Assembly: GCA_019633425.1 (NCBI GenBank)
Contig: WSUB01000004.1
Location: 186,001-250,000, forward strand
Direction: 5' to 3'
DNA: 64,000 nucleotides
Source: Tulasnella sp. 424
Lineage: Eukaryota; Basidiomycota; Agaricomycetes; Cantharellales; Tulasnellaceae
The notes beneath the pieces are model-generated. The model worked only from the letters and a program-made list of their open reading frames with translations. It made no database searches and was not told where the DNA came from. Positions within the stretch are counted from its first letter, which is position 1. Each line of letters starts with the position of its first letter. Both the position numbers and the translations under genes were made by a program. Below are positions 11,498 through 22,243 of this stretch, piece after piece.

Positions 11498-12364
11498 TTT
11501 ACATCTCCAAGAATTAGTAATACCATGCCTCGGGATCGGACATTTTTTATCCCTTTTCTTTTCTTAGATTCCTTATCCTTGGCGTGCTGCGTGTGACCAT
11601 GCGGTCGTGCCACCGCAGCTAGGCGTGTTCTCCGTTCTGGGAAAGATCATTATCTCGCTTAAGGGCACGGGGAACGTGTTCTATGAGTTGCGATCGTAGA
11701 GTTGATCATGAGATCCAGGTACGAAAGGCGGCGAAGATCTGAGAATGGTGGTCTCCGTCCTGAAAGCGGGGCCAACCCTCGGGTGGGACCTGGCTTGCCG
11801 GGGGCGGAGAGATGCTAGCCAAGGGTTGGGACGATCGCGGTGCAGCGGGAAGCGAATGAACCTTGGCCTTTGACGTCAGTGTGCAGCCATCGCGCACTGA
11901 TTGCATGGGAGATGTGATCTCGGGCACGGTATCTGGACCGGATTGAGCGGTTTTTGCTTGCACCGGTGTGTGTTCCAAACTTCCCACGTCGACTCGTGCA
12001 TTCTCTGATTGGACACTAGCCCTCGCCAAGGAGATAACGGACAACATCATGCAGTGCCGTTCCCATGTGCGTCGGTGAAATGACGTCCTGCGTGTTGCAT
12101 CGCACCGCCTAAAGCTCCGGCACCGCCCCGCCCCGACGCGCCTTACTACACGAGGCAACTCCCGCCTAATCACAGAGACAGCGCACAGCCAGGCCCGCCT
12201 TTTAAACAACGATACTTGACTCCGAAAATGAGCACCTCGCTACTCCAATCATCTAGCTTACATCTCCCACACTCACCAAGTTACAAAACCCTCTAAAACA
12301 CAAAGCTACAAGCGTTCGTCAAGCGTCGCTTTCAACCTCTCTCACAAAGCTCAACCCCAAGTTA
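11498..12364. other. Intergenic region upstream of A5
   Basis: A minus-strand frame at 11706-12209 (167 residues) has no recognisable motif and is probably chance. The segment from about 12120 onward recurs at about 14320 as part of the tandem duplication and includes a shared CAGCCAGGCCCGCCTTTTAAA promoter-like block. Confidence 0.45.
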
Positions 12365-13247
12365 ATGGACGCATCGTCACAACAGCTTTTCAACCAGATC
12401 GCTGCCAACCAAGACGAGCGCCGAACCAACTCCATCTCCAACGTCTTCGAAAGTTACGAAGGTGGGGGAGATCCTCCCTTTGAGCAGGTGGTAGCAGGGG
12501 AACTCACCCTTTGCGTTCCAACAGCTGAATCGCTCAACTCTTTTCGCCGACCAAGTCCACGCGGGACAGCAACCACGGTCTCAGCTGGCCAATCCTCTTC
12601 CATGGCAGCACAGCTCCCAACCTCGTCAGTACGCTACGGTTCCAGCCATTGGTATGATGCGACCATCATCGTGGGCGCCCAGAACCAGCCGTATTGTCCC
12701 ATACGTGGCTTCGGATTCTCGTTCTCCCCTCCAAGGCAACGCCCAACCCCTCTCACGTGACGACCCAGCGTACCAGCAGTGGATTAACAGTCTATGGCAA
12801 CCATTCGACCTCGGCCCATTCAGGCCTGCGCCGCCAACTATCTTAGACTCGCCTCCTCAATTTCTTCAAGGGGGATTAATCATGCAGTCTCCATCCATGT
12901 CCGACGTGTCCGACCCAACGAGCCAGCACTCACCAGAGTACGACTCGCCTCCATCATTGCCGATTTCTCCATTGATGGAGCGGCGAGGATCTGGTCCGGA
13001 CCGCAACCAGCCATCCTCGTCCCGCAGCAGCGCGCCAACGCCGTACTCGAGATGCCGGTGCCCGAAGAACGGCGGCAAGCCAAGTCGACACTGGAGAACC
13101 GCCTGCCCGTACAATCCAAACCGAACAGAAGCACGCTCGTTCGAGTGCAACATCTGTGGGCAGAAGTTCAATCGCAAGGACAATCTCACGAGACATCTTC
13201 GCAACCGACACAACGCGGAACCCGATCCCGAAGGACCTACTCCATGA
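12365..13247 (+). CDS. Zinc-finger protein A5
   Basis: The finger domain lies in a frame open from 12525. A short upstream exon (12365-12487, starting MDASSQQLFNQIAANQ) can be joined to it by a GT-AG intron of only 37 bases (12488-12524), giving 281 residues; translation from ATG 12654 would give 197. The middle has the island YQQWINSLWQPFDLGP. The C-terminus carries CRC-x9-HW-x3-C, PYNPNR, then a standard C2H2 finger CNIC...H-x4-H and an acidic/Pro tail. The first-exon frame also stays open to 12760, so the exon join is inferred. Its near-copy is A7. Confidence 0.7.
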
Positions 13248-13613
13248 AAGGATTCAACATATACCCAACTTAATTCCGTTGTATCGATAATTCACCCCGT
13301 AATCTGTATCGTTAACTCCAAAACGGACCGCTAAATGTATCCTATGGATCTCGGATGGACTATATATCTATTCGTCCTGCGACTGCCTCAGATGCAGGTG
13401 AGCTTTTTTTTCAAGTCCCATTTCCGGATGATAGTTTGAACTAACTTCTCCTCTTCCTTGACTATTCAGTGTTCTCCCCAGTTTCTCGATGACGGACATT
13501 TTCCCCTTGCCCTTACTGGGTTTCCCACCTGTCGCTCATCCTGGTCCTCTTCACTGAGAATGATCAGATGGCGACTAACAGGGAAATAACAGTATTCTTC
13601 TCGAGATCAGACC
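13248..13613. other. Spacer between A5 and A6 with a possible 3'-UTR intron
   Basis: A GTGAGC at about 13398 and a pyrimidine-rich TATTCAG about 70 bases later are conserved in the duplicated spacer 15455-15857, which suggests an intron in the A5 3' untranslated region or in the A6 leader. Confidence 0.4.
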
Positions 13614-14030
13614 ATGGCGTCGGATCGTTTGCAAATGGAAATCGTTTATTCTTCTTGGCTGGAGGAGCTGTGGAGTCCCTTTGACCAATCTCGCCCACCA
13701 AGCTCAAGCCCATCGAACACAATCACCGCATCTAGCAGCAACACCACCACCACCAACAACATGGCATCAGCTTCAACTTCCTCGCCGTCCTCGGCCGCTC
13801 CAATTCGGAGCAAAGTTTCCGCCGGCAAGAAAACACGTGACCCTTATCCTGTCCTGTGCAGGTGTCCGAACGGAGGGGGACAAAAGCCGGCGAGACATTG
13901 GAGGACAGTATGCCCATACAACACGAACCGAAAGGAGGCAGAAGCTCTTTCTTGCGGGGTGTGTGGAAGGACGTTCAACAGACTTGATAACCTGAAGAGG
14001 CACCAGCGGGGCGTTCATAATGACGCCTGA
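13614..14030 (+). CDS. Zinc-finger protein A6
   Basis: A short single-exon member, 138 residues, starting at an ACCATGG context. Near the N-terminus is the island WLEELWSPFDQSRPP. A Ser/Thr/Asn-rich linker follows, then CRC with ten residues before HW, Cys, PYNTNRK, and a C2H2 finger CGVC...H-x4-H ending a few residues from the stop. It is the nearest paralogue of A8 and the shortest of the family, showing that the island plus the double module is the conserved core. A second in-frame ATG lies eight codons downstream and corresponds to the start used in A8. Confidence 0.8.
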   Translation: MASDRLQMEIVYSSWLEELWSPFDQSRPPSSSPSNTITASSSNTTTTNNMASASTSSPSSAAPIRSKVSAGKKTRDPYPVLCRCPNGGGQKPARHWRTVCPYNTNRKEAEALSCGVCGRTFNRLDNLKRHQRGVHNDA

Positions 14031-14106
14031 TGTGCTAGTTGCCTGGCTTTTGTTGTCGAGCCTCTCTCTCTCTCATGAATGGACACGACTTTTACGGACT
14101 TGTTTC

Positions 14107-14146
14107 TTTCTCTCTTCTCTTCTCTTCTCTTCTCTTCCCTTCTCTA
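14107..14146 (+). repeat. (CTCTT)n microsatellite after A6
   Basis: Tandem TCTCT/CTCTT pentamers follow the A6 stop. The matching place after A8 (about 16505-16530) has a much shorter tract, so the array has expanded or contracted since the duplication. Confidence 0.85.
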
Positions 14147-14625
14147 CTCTCGTCTTAATCCTTGGGCTTAATGTTTGTACTCTATGGATCATATGTACTC
14201 GTCTTAATTTTCTGTATGCTAATGGACATCGAGTGGTGATTAATCTCCTATTGCACGGGTGCTCAATAGCCGAGAGATCCCAGATAGAATCGACGAGAAG
14301 GAAAATTGCCACCGGGGTGGCTATGCCGACGCGCCTTACGACATGAGGCAACTGGCCTATCACAGAAGCTCGCGTACCGACGCGCGTGAGAACGCACTGC
14401 ATCAAGCGCCCTTCCACACGAGGCAATCCCGCCCACTACGATCGCGCGCGCACAGCCAGGCCCGCCTTTTAAACCAACGATGCGTGACTCCCAAAATGAT
14501 CACCTCGCTACCTCAAACATCTAGCTCACATCTCCTACACTCCTCACACTACAAAAGCCTCTCAAACACAAAGCTATAAGTGTTCGTTAAGCGTCGCTTT
14601 TCTCTCAAAGTTCAACCCCGAGTTA

Positions 14626-15454
14626 ATGGACGCATTGTCATAACAGCTTTTTAACCAGATTGCTGCCAACCGAGACGAGCGCCCAACCAACTCCATCTCC
14701 AGCATCCTCGAAAGTCATAAAGGTGAGGGAGATCCTCCCTTCGAGCAGGTGGTGGTATCGGGGGAACTCACACTTTGCGTTCCAATAGCTGGCCAACCTT
14801 CCTCCATCATGGCAACCCGGCTCTCAACCTCGTCAGTACGCTACGACTCCAGCCAATGGCTCGATGCCACCGCCATGGTGGGCACCCAGGACAGGCGGTA
14901 TTATCCCATACGTGGCTTCGGGTTCTCGTTCTCCCGTCCAAGGCAACGCCCAGCCCCTCTCACGTGACGACCCAGCGTACCAACAGTGGATTAACAGTCT
15001 ATGGCAACCATTCGACCTCGGCCCATCCGGGCCTGCGCCGCAAACTATCTTAGACTCACCTCCTCAAATCCTTCCAGGGGGATTCATCATGCAGTCACCA
15101 CCCATGTCCGACAGGTCCGACGGAATGAGTCAATACTCACCCCAGTATGGCTCACCTCAGTCATTGCCGATTTCACCGTTGATGGAGGGCCGGGGATCTG
15201 GTCTGGACCGCAACCAGCCATCCTCGTCCCGCAACAGCGTGCCAACTCCATACTCGAGATGCCGTTGCCTGAAGAACGGCGGCAAGCCAAGTCGACACTG
15301 GAAAACCGCCTGCCCGTACAATCCAGACCGAACAGAATCGCGCTCGTTCGAATGCAGCATCTGTGAGCAGAAGTTCAATCGCAAGGACAATCTTACGAGG
15401 CATCTTCGGAACCGACACAACGCGGAACCGGAACCCGAAGGACCTACTCCATAA
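14626..15454 (+). CDS. Zinc-finger protein A7, first exon broken by a stop
   Basis: This is the duplicate of A5. The equivalent first exon begins at ATG 14626, but its sixth codon is TAA (14641-14643) where A5 has CAA, so the A5-type N-terminus cannot be made. The remainder is intact: the frame is open through the LWQPFDLG island, the CRC-x9-HW-x3-C module and the C2H2 finger (CSIC...H-x4-H) to the stop at 15454. Translation from ATG 14864 would give 196 residues. The candidate intron matching that of A5 is 40 bases here. Either A7 uses the downstream start or it is an early pseudogene; the well kept finger ligands favour recent or continuing function. Confidence 0.65.
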
Positions 15455-15857
15455 AGGATTCAGCAAATACCCAACGTCATTCCGCTGTATCGATATTTCA
15501 CCCCGTAATCTGTCTCGTTAACTCCAAAGCGGATCGGGCCGCTCAATATGTACCCTACGGATCTCGGATGGACTACATATCTATTCGTCCTGCGACTGCC
15601 TCAGATGCAGGTGAGCTTTTTTTTCGAGTCCCATCTATAATGGTACTTGGGACTAACTTCTCGCCTTCCTTGATTTTTCAGTGTTCTCTCCAATACCTCG
15701 ATGACGGACATTTTTCCTTGCCTTATTTATTACTGGGTTTCCCGAACCTGTCGCTCATCCTGGTCCTCTTCACTGAGAATGATCCGATGGCGACTAAAAA
15801 GGGAAGGAACAGTAGTATGCGAAAGACCAGACGAAACTGGGGTCGGATCATTAACAA

Positions 15858-16442
15858 ATGGAAAACGTTTATTCTTCTTGGATGGAGGAACTGTGGAGTC
15901 CCTTTGACCAATCTCGCCCACCAAGCTCGAGCCCATCGAACACAATCATCGCATCTAGCAGCAACACCACCACTAACAACATGGCATCAGCTTCAATTTC
16001 AACTTCCTCAGCGTCCTCGGCCGCACCAGTGATGCCAATTCGGAGCAAAGTTTCCGCCAGCAAGAAAACACGTGACCCCTATCCTGTCCTGTGCAGGTGC
16101 CCGAACGGAGGGGGAACAAAGCCGGCGAGACATTGGAGGACAGTATGTCCATACAACACGAACCGAAAGGAGGTGGAAGCTCTTTCTTGCGGGGTGTGTG
16201 GAAGGACGTTCAACAGACTTGATAACCTGAAGAGGCACCAGCGGGGCGTTCATANNNNNNNNNNNNNNNNNNNNNNNNNNNNNNNNNNNNNNNNNNNNNN
16301 NNNNNNNNNNNNNNNNNNNNNNNNNNNNNNNNNNNNNNNNNNNNNNNNNNNNNNAGCTCTTTCTTGCGGGGTGTGTGGAAGGACGTTCAACAGACTTGAT
16401 AACCTGAAGAGGCACCAGCGGGGCGTTCATAGTGACGCCTGA
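15858..16442 (+). CDS. Zinc-finger protein A8, interrupted by an assembly gap
   Basis: This is the duplicate of A6, starting at ATG 15858 because the A6 first ATG is not conserved. It has the WMEELWSPFDQSRPP island, a Ser/Thr/Asn-rich linker and CRC-x10-HW-x3-C followed by PYNTNRK and a C2H2 finger. The gap at 16255-16354 falls four residues before the expected end. After the gap the same finger appears again, then SDA and the stop. The duplicated 77 bases at the gap edges show that this is most likely one gene whose end was written twice, not a two-finger protein. Confidence 0.7.
   Translation: MENVYSSWMEELWSPFDQSRPPSSSPSNTIIASSSNTTTNNMASASISTSSASSAAPVMPIRSKVSASKKTRDPYPVLCRCPNGGGTKPARHWRTVCPYNTNRKEVEALSCGVCGRTFNRLDNLKRHQRGVHXXXXXXXXXXXXXXXXXXXXXXXXXXXXXXXXXXALSCGVCGRTFNRLDNLKRHQRGVHSDA
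16255..16354. other. Assembly gap, 100 N
   Basis: Exactly 100 N. The 77 bases before it (16178-16254) are identical to the 77 bases after it (16355-16431), so the two contigs probably overlap. Because it lies in a tandem array, a collapsed extra copy is the alternative. Confidence 0.95.
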
Positions 16443-16868
16443 TGTCCTCGTGCCTTATTTCTGTTGTCGAGCCTCTCTCTCACGTACGGACACGATTTCT
16501 ACGGACTTATTTCTCTCTCTGCTCTTCTCTGCTCTCGTCCTTTTCCTTGGATTTGATGTTTGTACTGTATGGATCATATGTTCTCGTATTAATTTTCTGT
16601 ATGCTAATGGACATCGAGCGATGGTTAATCTCCTATTACGCGAGTGCTCAAAAGCCGAGAGATCCAAAATAGAATCGACGAAAATGAAAGAGGAAAAATT
16701 GCAACCGGGGTGGCTATGCCAAAGGCCGATGGAAGGCATCTTCTCGGTGTTAGGACGCCGGCGTGTGTCTCGGCCGATCGGCGCCTCATGCGCCAAAAAA
16801 GGGAACTCGCGGACAAGCCACGCTCTCGCTTCTTGCCGTGTCCGATGTATTGCTGAACGGAGGTTTGC

Positions 16869-19800
16869 TTAGGGCCGCGCCTGAACAGCTTGGGGTTCAG
16901 TCGTCGTTTCTTTGGTAACCTCCTCCGGGCTGAGCCCCGCCGTGGTTCGAGCACCTTCCCCCCCTCCCTGTTCAGGCTCTTCGAGTTCATCCTCCTCCTC
17001 AACCTCCTCCTCGACCGCCGATGTTGAAAATGACGCACGTTCGGTCGATGCTGCGGAATATTGTGCCTTCATCAGCTCGCGGAATTTGGAGTCCTCTCTC
17101 GAAGCCTACAATGGGAGGAGGGCGGAAAAGGTAAGAAAAAACCTCGAGATGCCGCGATTCGCGGAAAAAGCAAGTCGCCTCGTACCAATTCGTAGAAGCG
17201 GCCTTGCTCGACGATTTTCCCACCTAATACGTCCCGAAATTTCCCGTGAGCTTCACCCTTGTCGACTAGCATAGGTTCGACCAGAACGGAGAGGACGTAC
17301 CCTCCAAAACGACAACACGATCCGCTCGCGCAATAGTCGACAGTCGATGAGCCACGATGAGGCAGGTCAAGTTACCAGCTCGAAGCACTCTGTCAAGGGC
17401 GTCGTTAACCTACGGGAAGGGCTCGTCAATAAACATCCCATTTTTCAGTGTCGGTGCGCCAAGTCCTACCTGGAGCTCGCTAGCCGCATCCAATGCAGAC
17501 GTTGCCTATAAACAGCGTCGGGTCCTCAGTAAACCTGTGACCAGATGGTCATACGGGAGAGAAAGACAACTGCGAACCTCGTCCATTAGCAAAAGAGATG
17601 GTTTAGGAAGGAGAGCTCGTGCAATAGCAATGCGTTGCTTTTGGCCACCAGACAAAGAGGCTCGTCCGACTGTAGAATACGGAGAAAAGGAAAGTAGGCA
17701 CGATGAGCACATACGGGACTTCGTGGGTGGACATTGAGCAATCCTTTTTACCTTCAGTCTCAAAGCCGTGAGGCAGGTCCCAGATGAACTCGCAATTCGC
17801 TTGTCTTGCAGCTTCTTCGATTTCCTCCCTCGTGGCTTCGGGTTTACCGTACGCAATGTTGGACGCAATAGTTCCGGTGAACAGTATAGGCTCCTAGTGG
17901 CGGGAAGTCATCATTGTCAGCGAGAACGAGTTGAGAAAGGTGAGACAGGCGCTGACCTGAGGCACGATGCCCATCAATGACCTCCATGAATCCACAGAAA
18001 ATTCTTTGATCTCCCGTTCGTTGTATGTGATCTTTCCGGCATTGGGGTCGTAGAAGCGCATGAGGAGGTTGTGAACGCTACTCTTCCCACTTCCACTCTT
18101 GCCACTAAACCCATCGAGAACGACATGAAGGGAAAGAACCTCTCGATCAGCTCAGGCGATCTCAGAAATAGACAGAACGGCTTACACAATTGCAACGCTC
18201 TCCCCGCTCTTCAACTCCAAGTTGAAATCATGCAAGACTCGGACTTTAGGTCGGCTTGGGTAATGGAAGTTTACACCATCGAACCGGATGACGCCCATCC
18301 CGCTTCCAGTGATTGGGTCAGGTTTGACGAATTCGATTCCGCCGGACGGAGGGATCGTCGGTTCACGCTCTATCAGTCCGAATACGCGGTTCCCGGCGCC
18401 GATTCCTTTCATTATGCTCGACTAGGTGGATCTGTGAGGAAGTTGAGACGGCTTGAGAGATGTAGACCACTTACGAAAAACGCTCTGCCAGACACGGGGG
18501 AAAAATCAGTTGGTGTCACGGGAGTAAAGCGAGCATTAACTCACGAAAGATTTCCTAACGCACTCCCAACGTAGGCGGTGTACAGTAGCAAGCTCGTTAG
18601 GTCACCAACGGAGATTTCTCCACGAGAAACCAAGGTGCCTCCGTAGCCGAGCAACATCAAAATAGTGACGTTTCCAGCCCAGCCCGTTGTCCCTATTCAT
18701 ACAAAGTGTACCGTTGGTCGCAACAGTCAGCGCAGCCCAAATAGCAACGGCCTTTTCATCCATCCCCCAAACAACTCACCAAAGAATACCGCACTGGCCC
18801 AAGCCTCTTTTCGATTGAGATCCACAATTGATGCGACTTTGTGGTCAAATTTCTTTTCTTCGATTGGGTATCCACCAAAGGCTTGAACAGTACGTAAAGA
18901 ATGGAGAGACTCTTGGGCGACTTTTGACATATCTCCTAAGGCTTCTTGAGTTTTGTTTGAAATTCGTTTGAGGTAACGACCGTAGACGACCTATGCATGT
19001 ATGGGGTATGCAAGATGGTTGATTAGTGGGAAGAGTTTAAGGAGACGGGTGGCAAAGGACGGAGGACGAACAGCACCGATTGAGATTGGAGGAACGATGG
19101 ATAGCATGAGGAGTGTCATGGTTGGTGACAGCCAGAACATTGCTCCCACTATACGGGGTATAGAAGAGAAATCAGGTTTGCGAAACAACTCCCCATTTTG
19201 AGATAGGCTTACGTCCGACAGTGGCAGTAACGGTTGACCTAAAACGAACCCCGGAGTCAACGCCGGATGCAATACCGGAAGGAAACGAAGCTTGTTTACC
19301 TGAGTCCGTCACTAAGATTCTGCGTGACGCTATAAAGATTTGGAGGTGTTGATTAGTCGACGTGATTTCGATATTTTGTCTGCACGAACCTTTCGCCGAC
19401 GATTCCCGAATCGATGTTCAACCGACTGACTAAATCACCTTCACCGACTCCCCTTTCCACGAATTCAACATCTTGCCGTAAAGCAGCTCTGTAACCTTTT
19501 GAGCGAAGCCGAGCCACAATTCGAAGGCCAGCGTTTCGGAAGAGCAAAACCCGACACGCGTTGGCGAGTGCACCGGTGGTGAAAACGCCCAGGAGGGCTG
19601 CGAGGGCGATGTTTGGTGACATTCCGAGGAAGAGTTGCTATGAAATAGATCAGCGCTTCCCGTTAGCCACCAAATCCACTGCGTGATTACAGGTCGGAAA
19701 TAAAAAGGCGCTGACAGGATCGGGCGACGAGAAGAAATCAATGAGCTTTCCAATGGTGAATGGTACGCTCATCGATACTGCAGAAGAGACGAATAGCTGT

Positions 19801-20275
19801 AAAAGGAATCCGCCCCCACCATGGCATTTGTCAGCGATGTTTCTGCGACGCCAAAGACAACAGGAAAACCCACCAAACCAACAGCTTTGGAGATGGTAAC
19901 CTTTTCCGGGCCAGCCAGGGATATCAGTTTTCTCAAGCTTGATGATGATTCCTCTCCTGGAGCGAGTGAAGCGGGAAGAATTCGTCCTAAGAGCGAGTTT
20001 GAGCGTTTCGCTGGTTGTTTATTTTCCGGCGGCAAGGTCTCCTTCGCAGCAGGCGGGTTCTCTGTTGAATAGTTCCGTCGAGGGAGGATTCGGAGGCTCC
20101 TGGGATGGCCATTTATGGAGTATGCTGGATGGCTTGACTGCCTTTGGATGCATGGTGAACCATTTACAAAGGTCCGAAGCTGGAGGTGATGCGTGGCCAA
20201 CCGTTGATTGGTGAACGCCGTCGTCTTTGTACTCCAAGCGGACGTTTTGAGTCCTATTCTTGTAGCGACGTTCAT
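16869..20275 (-). CDS. Mitochondrial inner-membrane half ABC transporter, MDL1/ABCB10 type
   Basis: A multi-exon half transporter (membrane domain, then ATPase). It starts at 20275 with an Arg/Ser/Thr-rich, acid-poor leader typical of mitochondrial import, ending near [10 protein letters not shown]. Exons 20275-19874, 19796-19716, 19637-19390 and 19329-19300 carry the leader and first membrane segments, with KLIDFFSS and [11 protein letters not shown] typical of the MDL1 group. Later exons give [15 protein letters not shown]. The ATPase has Walker [10 protein letters not shown] (spliced at about 18107), the signature [16 protein letters not shown] (about 17640-17685), Walker B LLLMDE joined across an intron to ATSALDA, and H-loop IVAHRLST. 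The C-terminus is acidic and Pro/Glu-rich. I saw no inactivating change. In yeast Mdl1 exports peptides from the matrix; animal ABCB10 supports haem synthesis. Some donors (GTCAGC, GTTCGT) are non-consensus. Confidence 0.9.
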
Positions 20276-20692
20276 GATGGAGGCGGGATATTCTGGACAC
20301 TGCCTTGCCTCTGCGTTTTATTGGATCTCCAAATGGGATGGGAGCTACTAGGGAGGCCGTGCCGAAAAGGACACGCGGAATAGCTGCCGAAATTGTCCCC
20401 GATTAGTGATCCTCAGGAGCCCTTGTCTGGGAAGATTTGAGAGTTGATTAGTAACTGTAGAATAGTATATAAAATAGTAGAGCCAAAGTCGATGCAAAGT
20501 CTAGAGCCTGGAGATAGCAGTTGGGTCGTTTGGTGGGAGGGAAAACGAAACGAGAGCAAAAACGTCACCGACGCGGCGGCCGGTGATCTCCGTTGCAATC
20601 ACATGTCTCACTCGACGTTCCCAACAACCATCTGAAACGAGCCGCGCAACGGCAAGGCCAACAGTCTCACAGCCCTCCTTATCAATTGGTCG
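20276..20692. promoter_or_regulatory. Divergent promoter between MDL1-like and GEP4-like genes
   Basis: A 417-base spacer separates the two start codons, which point away from each other. AT-rich sequence around 20440-20475 (AATAGTATATAAAATAGTAG) could act as a TATA region for either gene. Both products act at the mitochondrial inner membrane, so shared control is plausible but not shown. Confidence 0.55.
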
Positions 20693-22107
20693 ATGGCCGC
20701 CAATCTCTCCGGAACTCTCAACGTATTCAGAGCTCTCGTCCAACCGAGACTCGTTGTCCCTCATTTATCCGTTAACAGTGAGCTTTTCATTCAAGACCCC
20801 CATATCGCTAACTCTAACGTTCGATACTGTTTGCAGGTATACGTGCAGTAGACTGGAGAGCTCTAAAACAAGCTGGATACGTGGGAGCTGTGTTTGATAA
20901 AGACAACTGTCTGGTAGGTGGGTAACAGCTGGTGCATAAATGTAAGCATGCTGATGACCATGCAATCCCCAGACTCGCCCATATGACGACAGGCTTGTCC
21001 CCGAAATCAAAGTGAGGGACCCAGATGAAGTTCCCTCAGAAATTCAAACTCATGTCGATCTCTCGGCTCATGCGTAGGATGCTTGGGAGGAGTGCAAAGA
21101 AGTTTTTGGCCGTGATAACGTGCTCATCGTCAGTAACTCTGCTGGCACCAAAAGTGATGCGGGTCTCATCCAGGTGAGGACTACATTCCCATCCGCTTTC
21201 CATCCGGCCGTTGTTCTATGAGTTTTAACTCGTTGCTGGAAACCTTGAACCAACCCAGGCTGAATCCGTCTCACACCATCTTGGCGTCCCAGTCCTAGCA
21301 CACGCGACGAAGAAACCCGGATGCATCAAACCCATCTTGCGATACTTCTCAGAGCGACACCCACCACCGCCGTCATCATCATCTTCTCCCTCGTCATCCC
21401 CTCACGCTCGAACATCACCGACGATTCTTTCCAGCTTATTCTCTCGATTCTCCTCTCCGCCGCAACAGCAACCTAAAATACTCGTCGTCGGAGACCGCCT
21501 TTTCACCGACGTACTAATGGCAAATCGGATTGGTCCCTCGGCGTTGGCGATTTGGACGACGGGTTTGTGGGTTCGAGAGAGCATGTTCCTTCGGCGCTTG
21601 GAGAAGCTTTTCTTGGATTCCGTGCTGCGGTATCGAAAGTACTGTCGCCGAAGGAAGGCAGACGCCTCGGATGGGGTTGAACCACCGGACCCAGCGGAGG
21701 AGTTGGCTAAACGGTTCGTTCGGCGACCACACACCCATCACCACCACCATGGTCTTCAGCTAAAGCAACCTTTGCCGGTCGTTCCTCGAGCCTGGTACGC
21801 TCGCTACCCTCTCGCAATCCTCGGCTCAAGTTGGAGAGGAGTTCGCTGGTTGTTCATTCGACTCACCGAGGGCCGAGCGGCGCGTGCAGCGCGAGCTTCG
21901 AAGAAGAAGGAAGTAGATCGAATCCTCCAAGGAGACCCAGAGCACTCGAGCCGCCCGGGAATCATGAAGCGTATCGTCACATGGATCAAATCACGTCGGC
22001 AAAGTCCGAGCGAAGAAGCGAAAGTCCAACAAACTCTGGTGAAAGATACGAAATCAGAAGCAGAAGCAGACGCTCTTTCGATAACACGGCAACAAGTCCA
22101 GACATAA
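20693..22107 (+). CDS. GEP4: Phosphatidylglycerophosphatase, GEP4 family
   Basis: This enzyme removes phosphate from phosphatidylglycerophosphate in the matrix-facing inner membrane, a step of cardiolipin synthesis. Exons are 20693-20777, 20837-20913, 20973-21011, 21078-21173 and 21259-22107, all with GT-AG introns and consistent phases. The start MAANLSGTLNVFRAL matches the family N-terminus. The HAD-type phosphatase motif is FDKDNCL (the two Asp are catalytic), followed by NVLIVSNSAGT, the KKPG motif after HATKKPG, and the ILVVGDRLFTDVLMAN motif. After the usual C-terminal TGLWVRES block there is a basic extension of about 180 residues to the stop at 22107 that is longer than the yeast protein. 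It is divergent from the MDL1-like gene and convergent with A9. Confidence 0.92.
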
Positions 22108-22243
22108 TGATACATGATGCATTCCTGGATGTTCCATTATACAGATACATGCATGTTTCCTCGGCTACGTACATGCGTCCAGTGCATGGGCATCCTCTTT
22201 CGATTTCAATCGAATCCAGTCTTTGATCCTTTCTCTCTCGTCC

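Larger units (their letters stand above)
12120..14327. repeat. Tandem duplication, unit 1 (A5 + A6)
   Basis: This segment, containing A5 and A6 and their promoters, is repeated directly at about 14321-16722. The match covers promoters, coding regions, spacers and the trailing sequence ending in CCGGGGTGGCTATGCC. Borders are approximate because they were set by eye. Confidence 0.85.
14321..16722. repeat. Tandem duplication, unit 2 (A7 + A8)
   Basis: This is the direct copy of the unit at about 12120-14327, interrupted by the N gap at 16255-16354. It ends shortly before the 3' end of the MDL1-like gene. Confidence 0.85.

Noticed and set aside
12365..12760. 131-codon frame of A5 read straight through
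   Set aside because: It ends before the zinc fingers; the finger frame begins inside it. It is kept only as a possible alternative product.
14107..14146. CTCTT array considered as a CRISPR-like or regulatory repeat
   Set aside because: It is a simple microsatellite without spacers, in a eukaryotic genome, with different length in the duplicate.
16178..16442. A8 as a protein with two identical C2H2 fingers
   Set aside because: The second finger is an exact repeat of the sequence on the other side of an N gap, which points to contig overlap.
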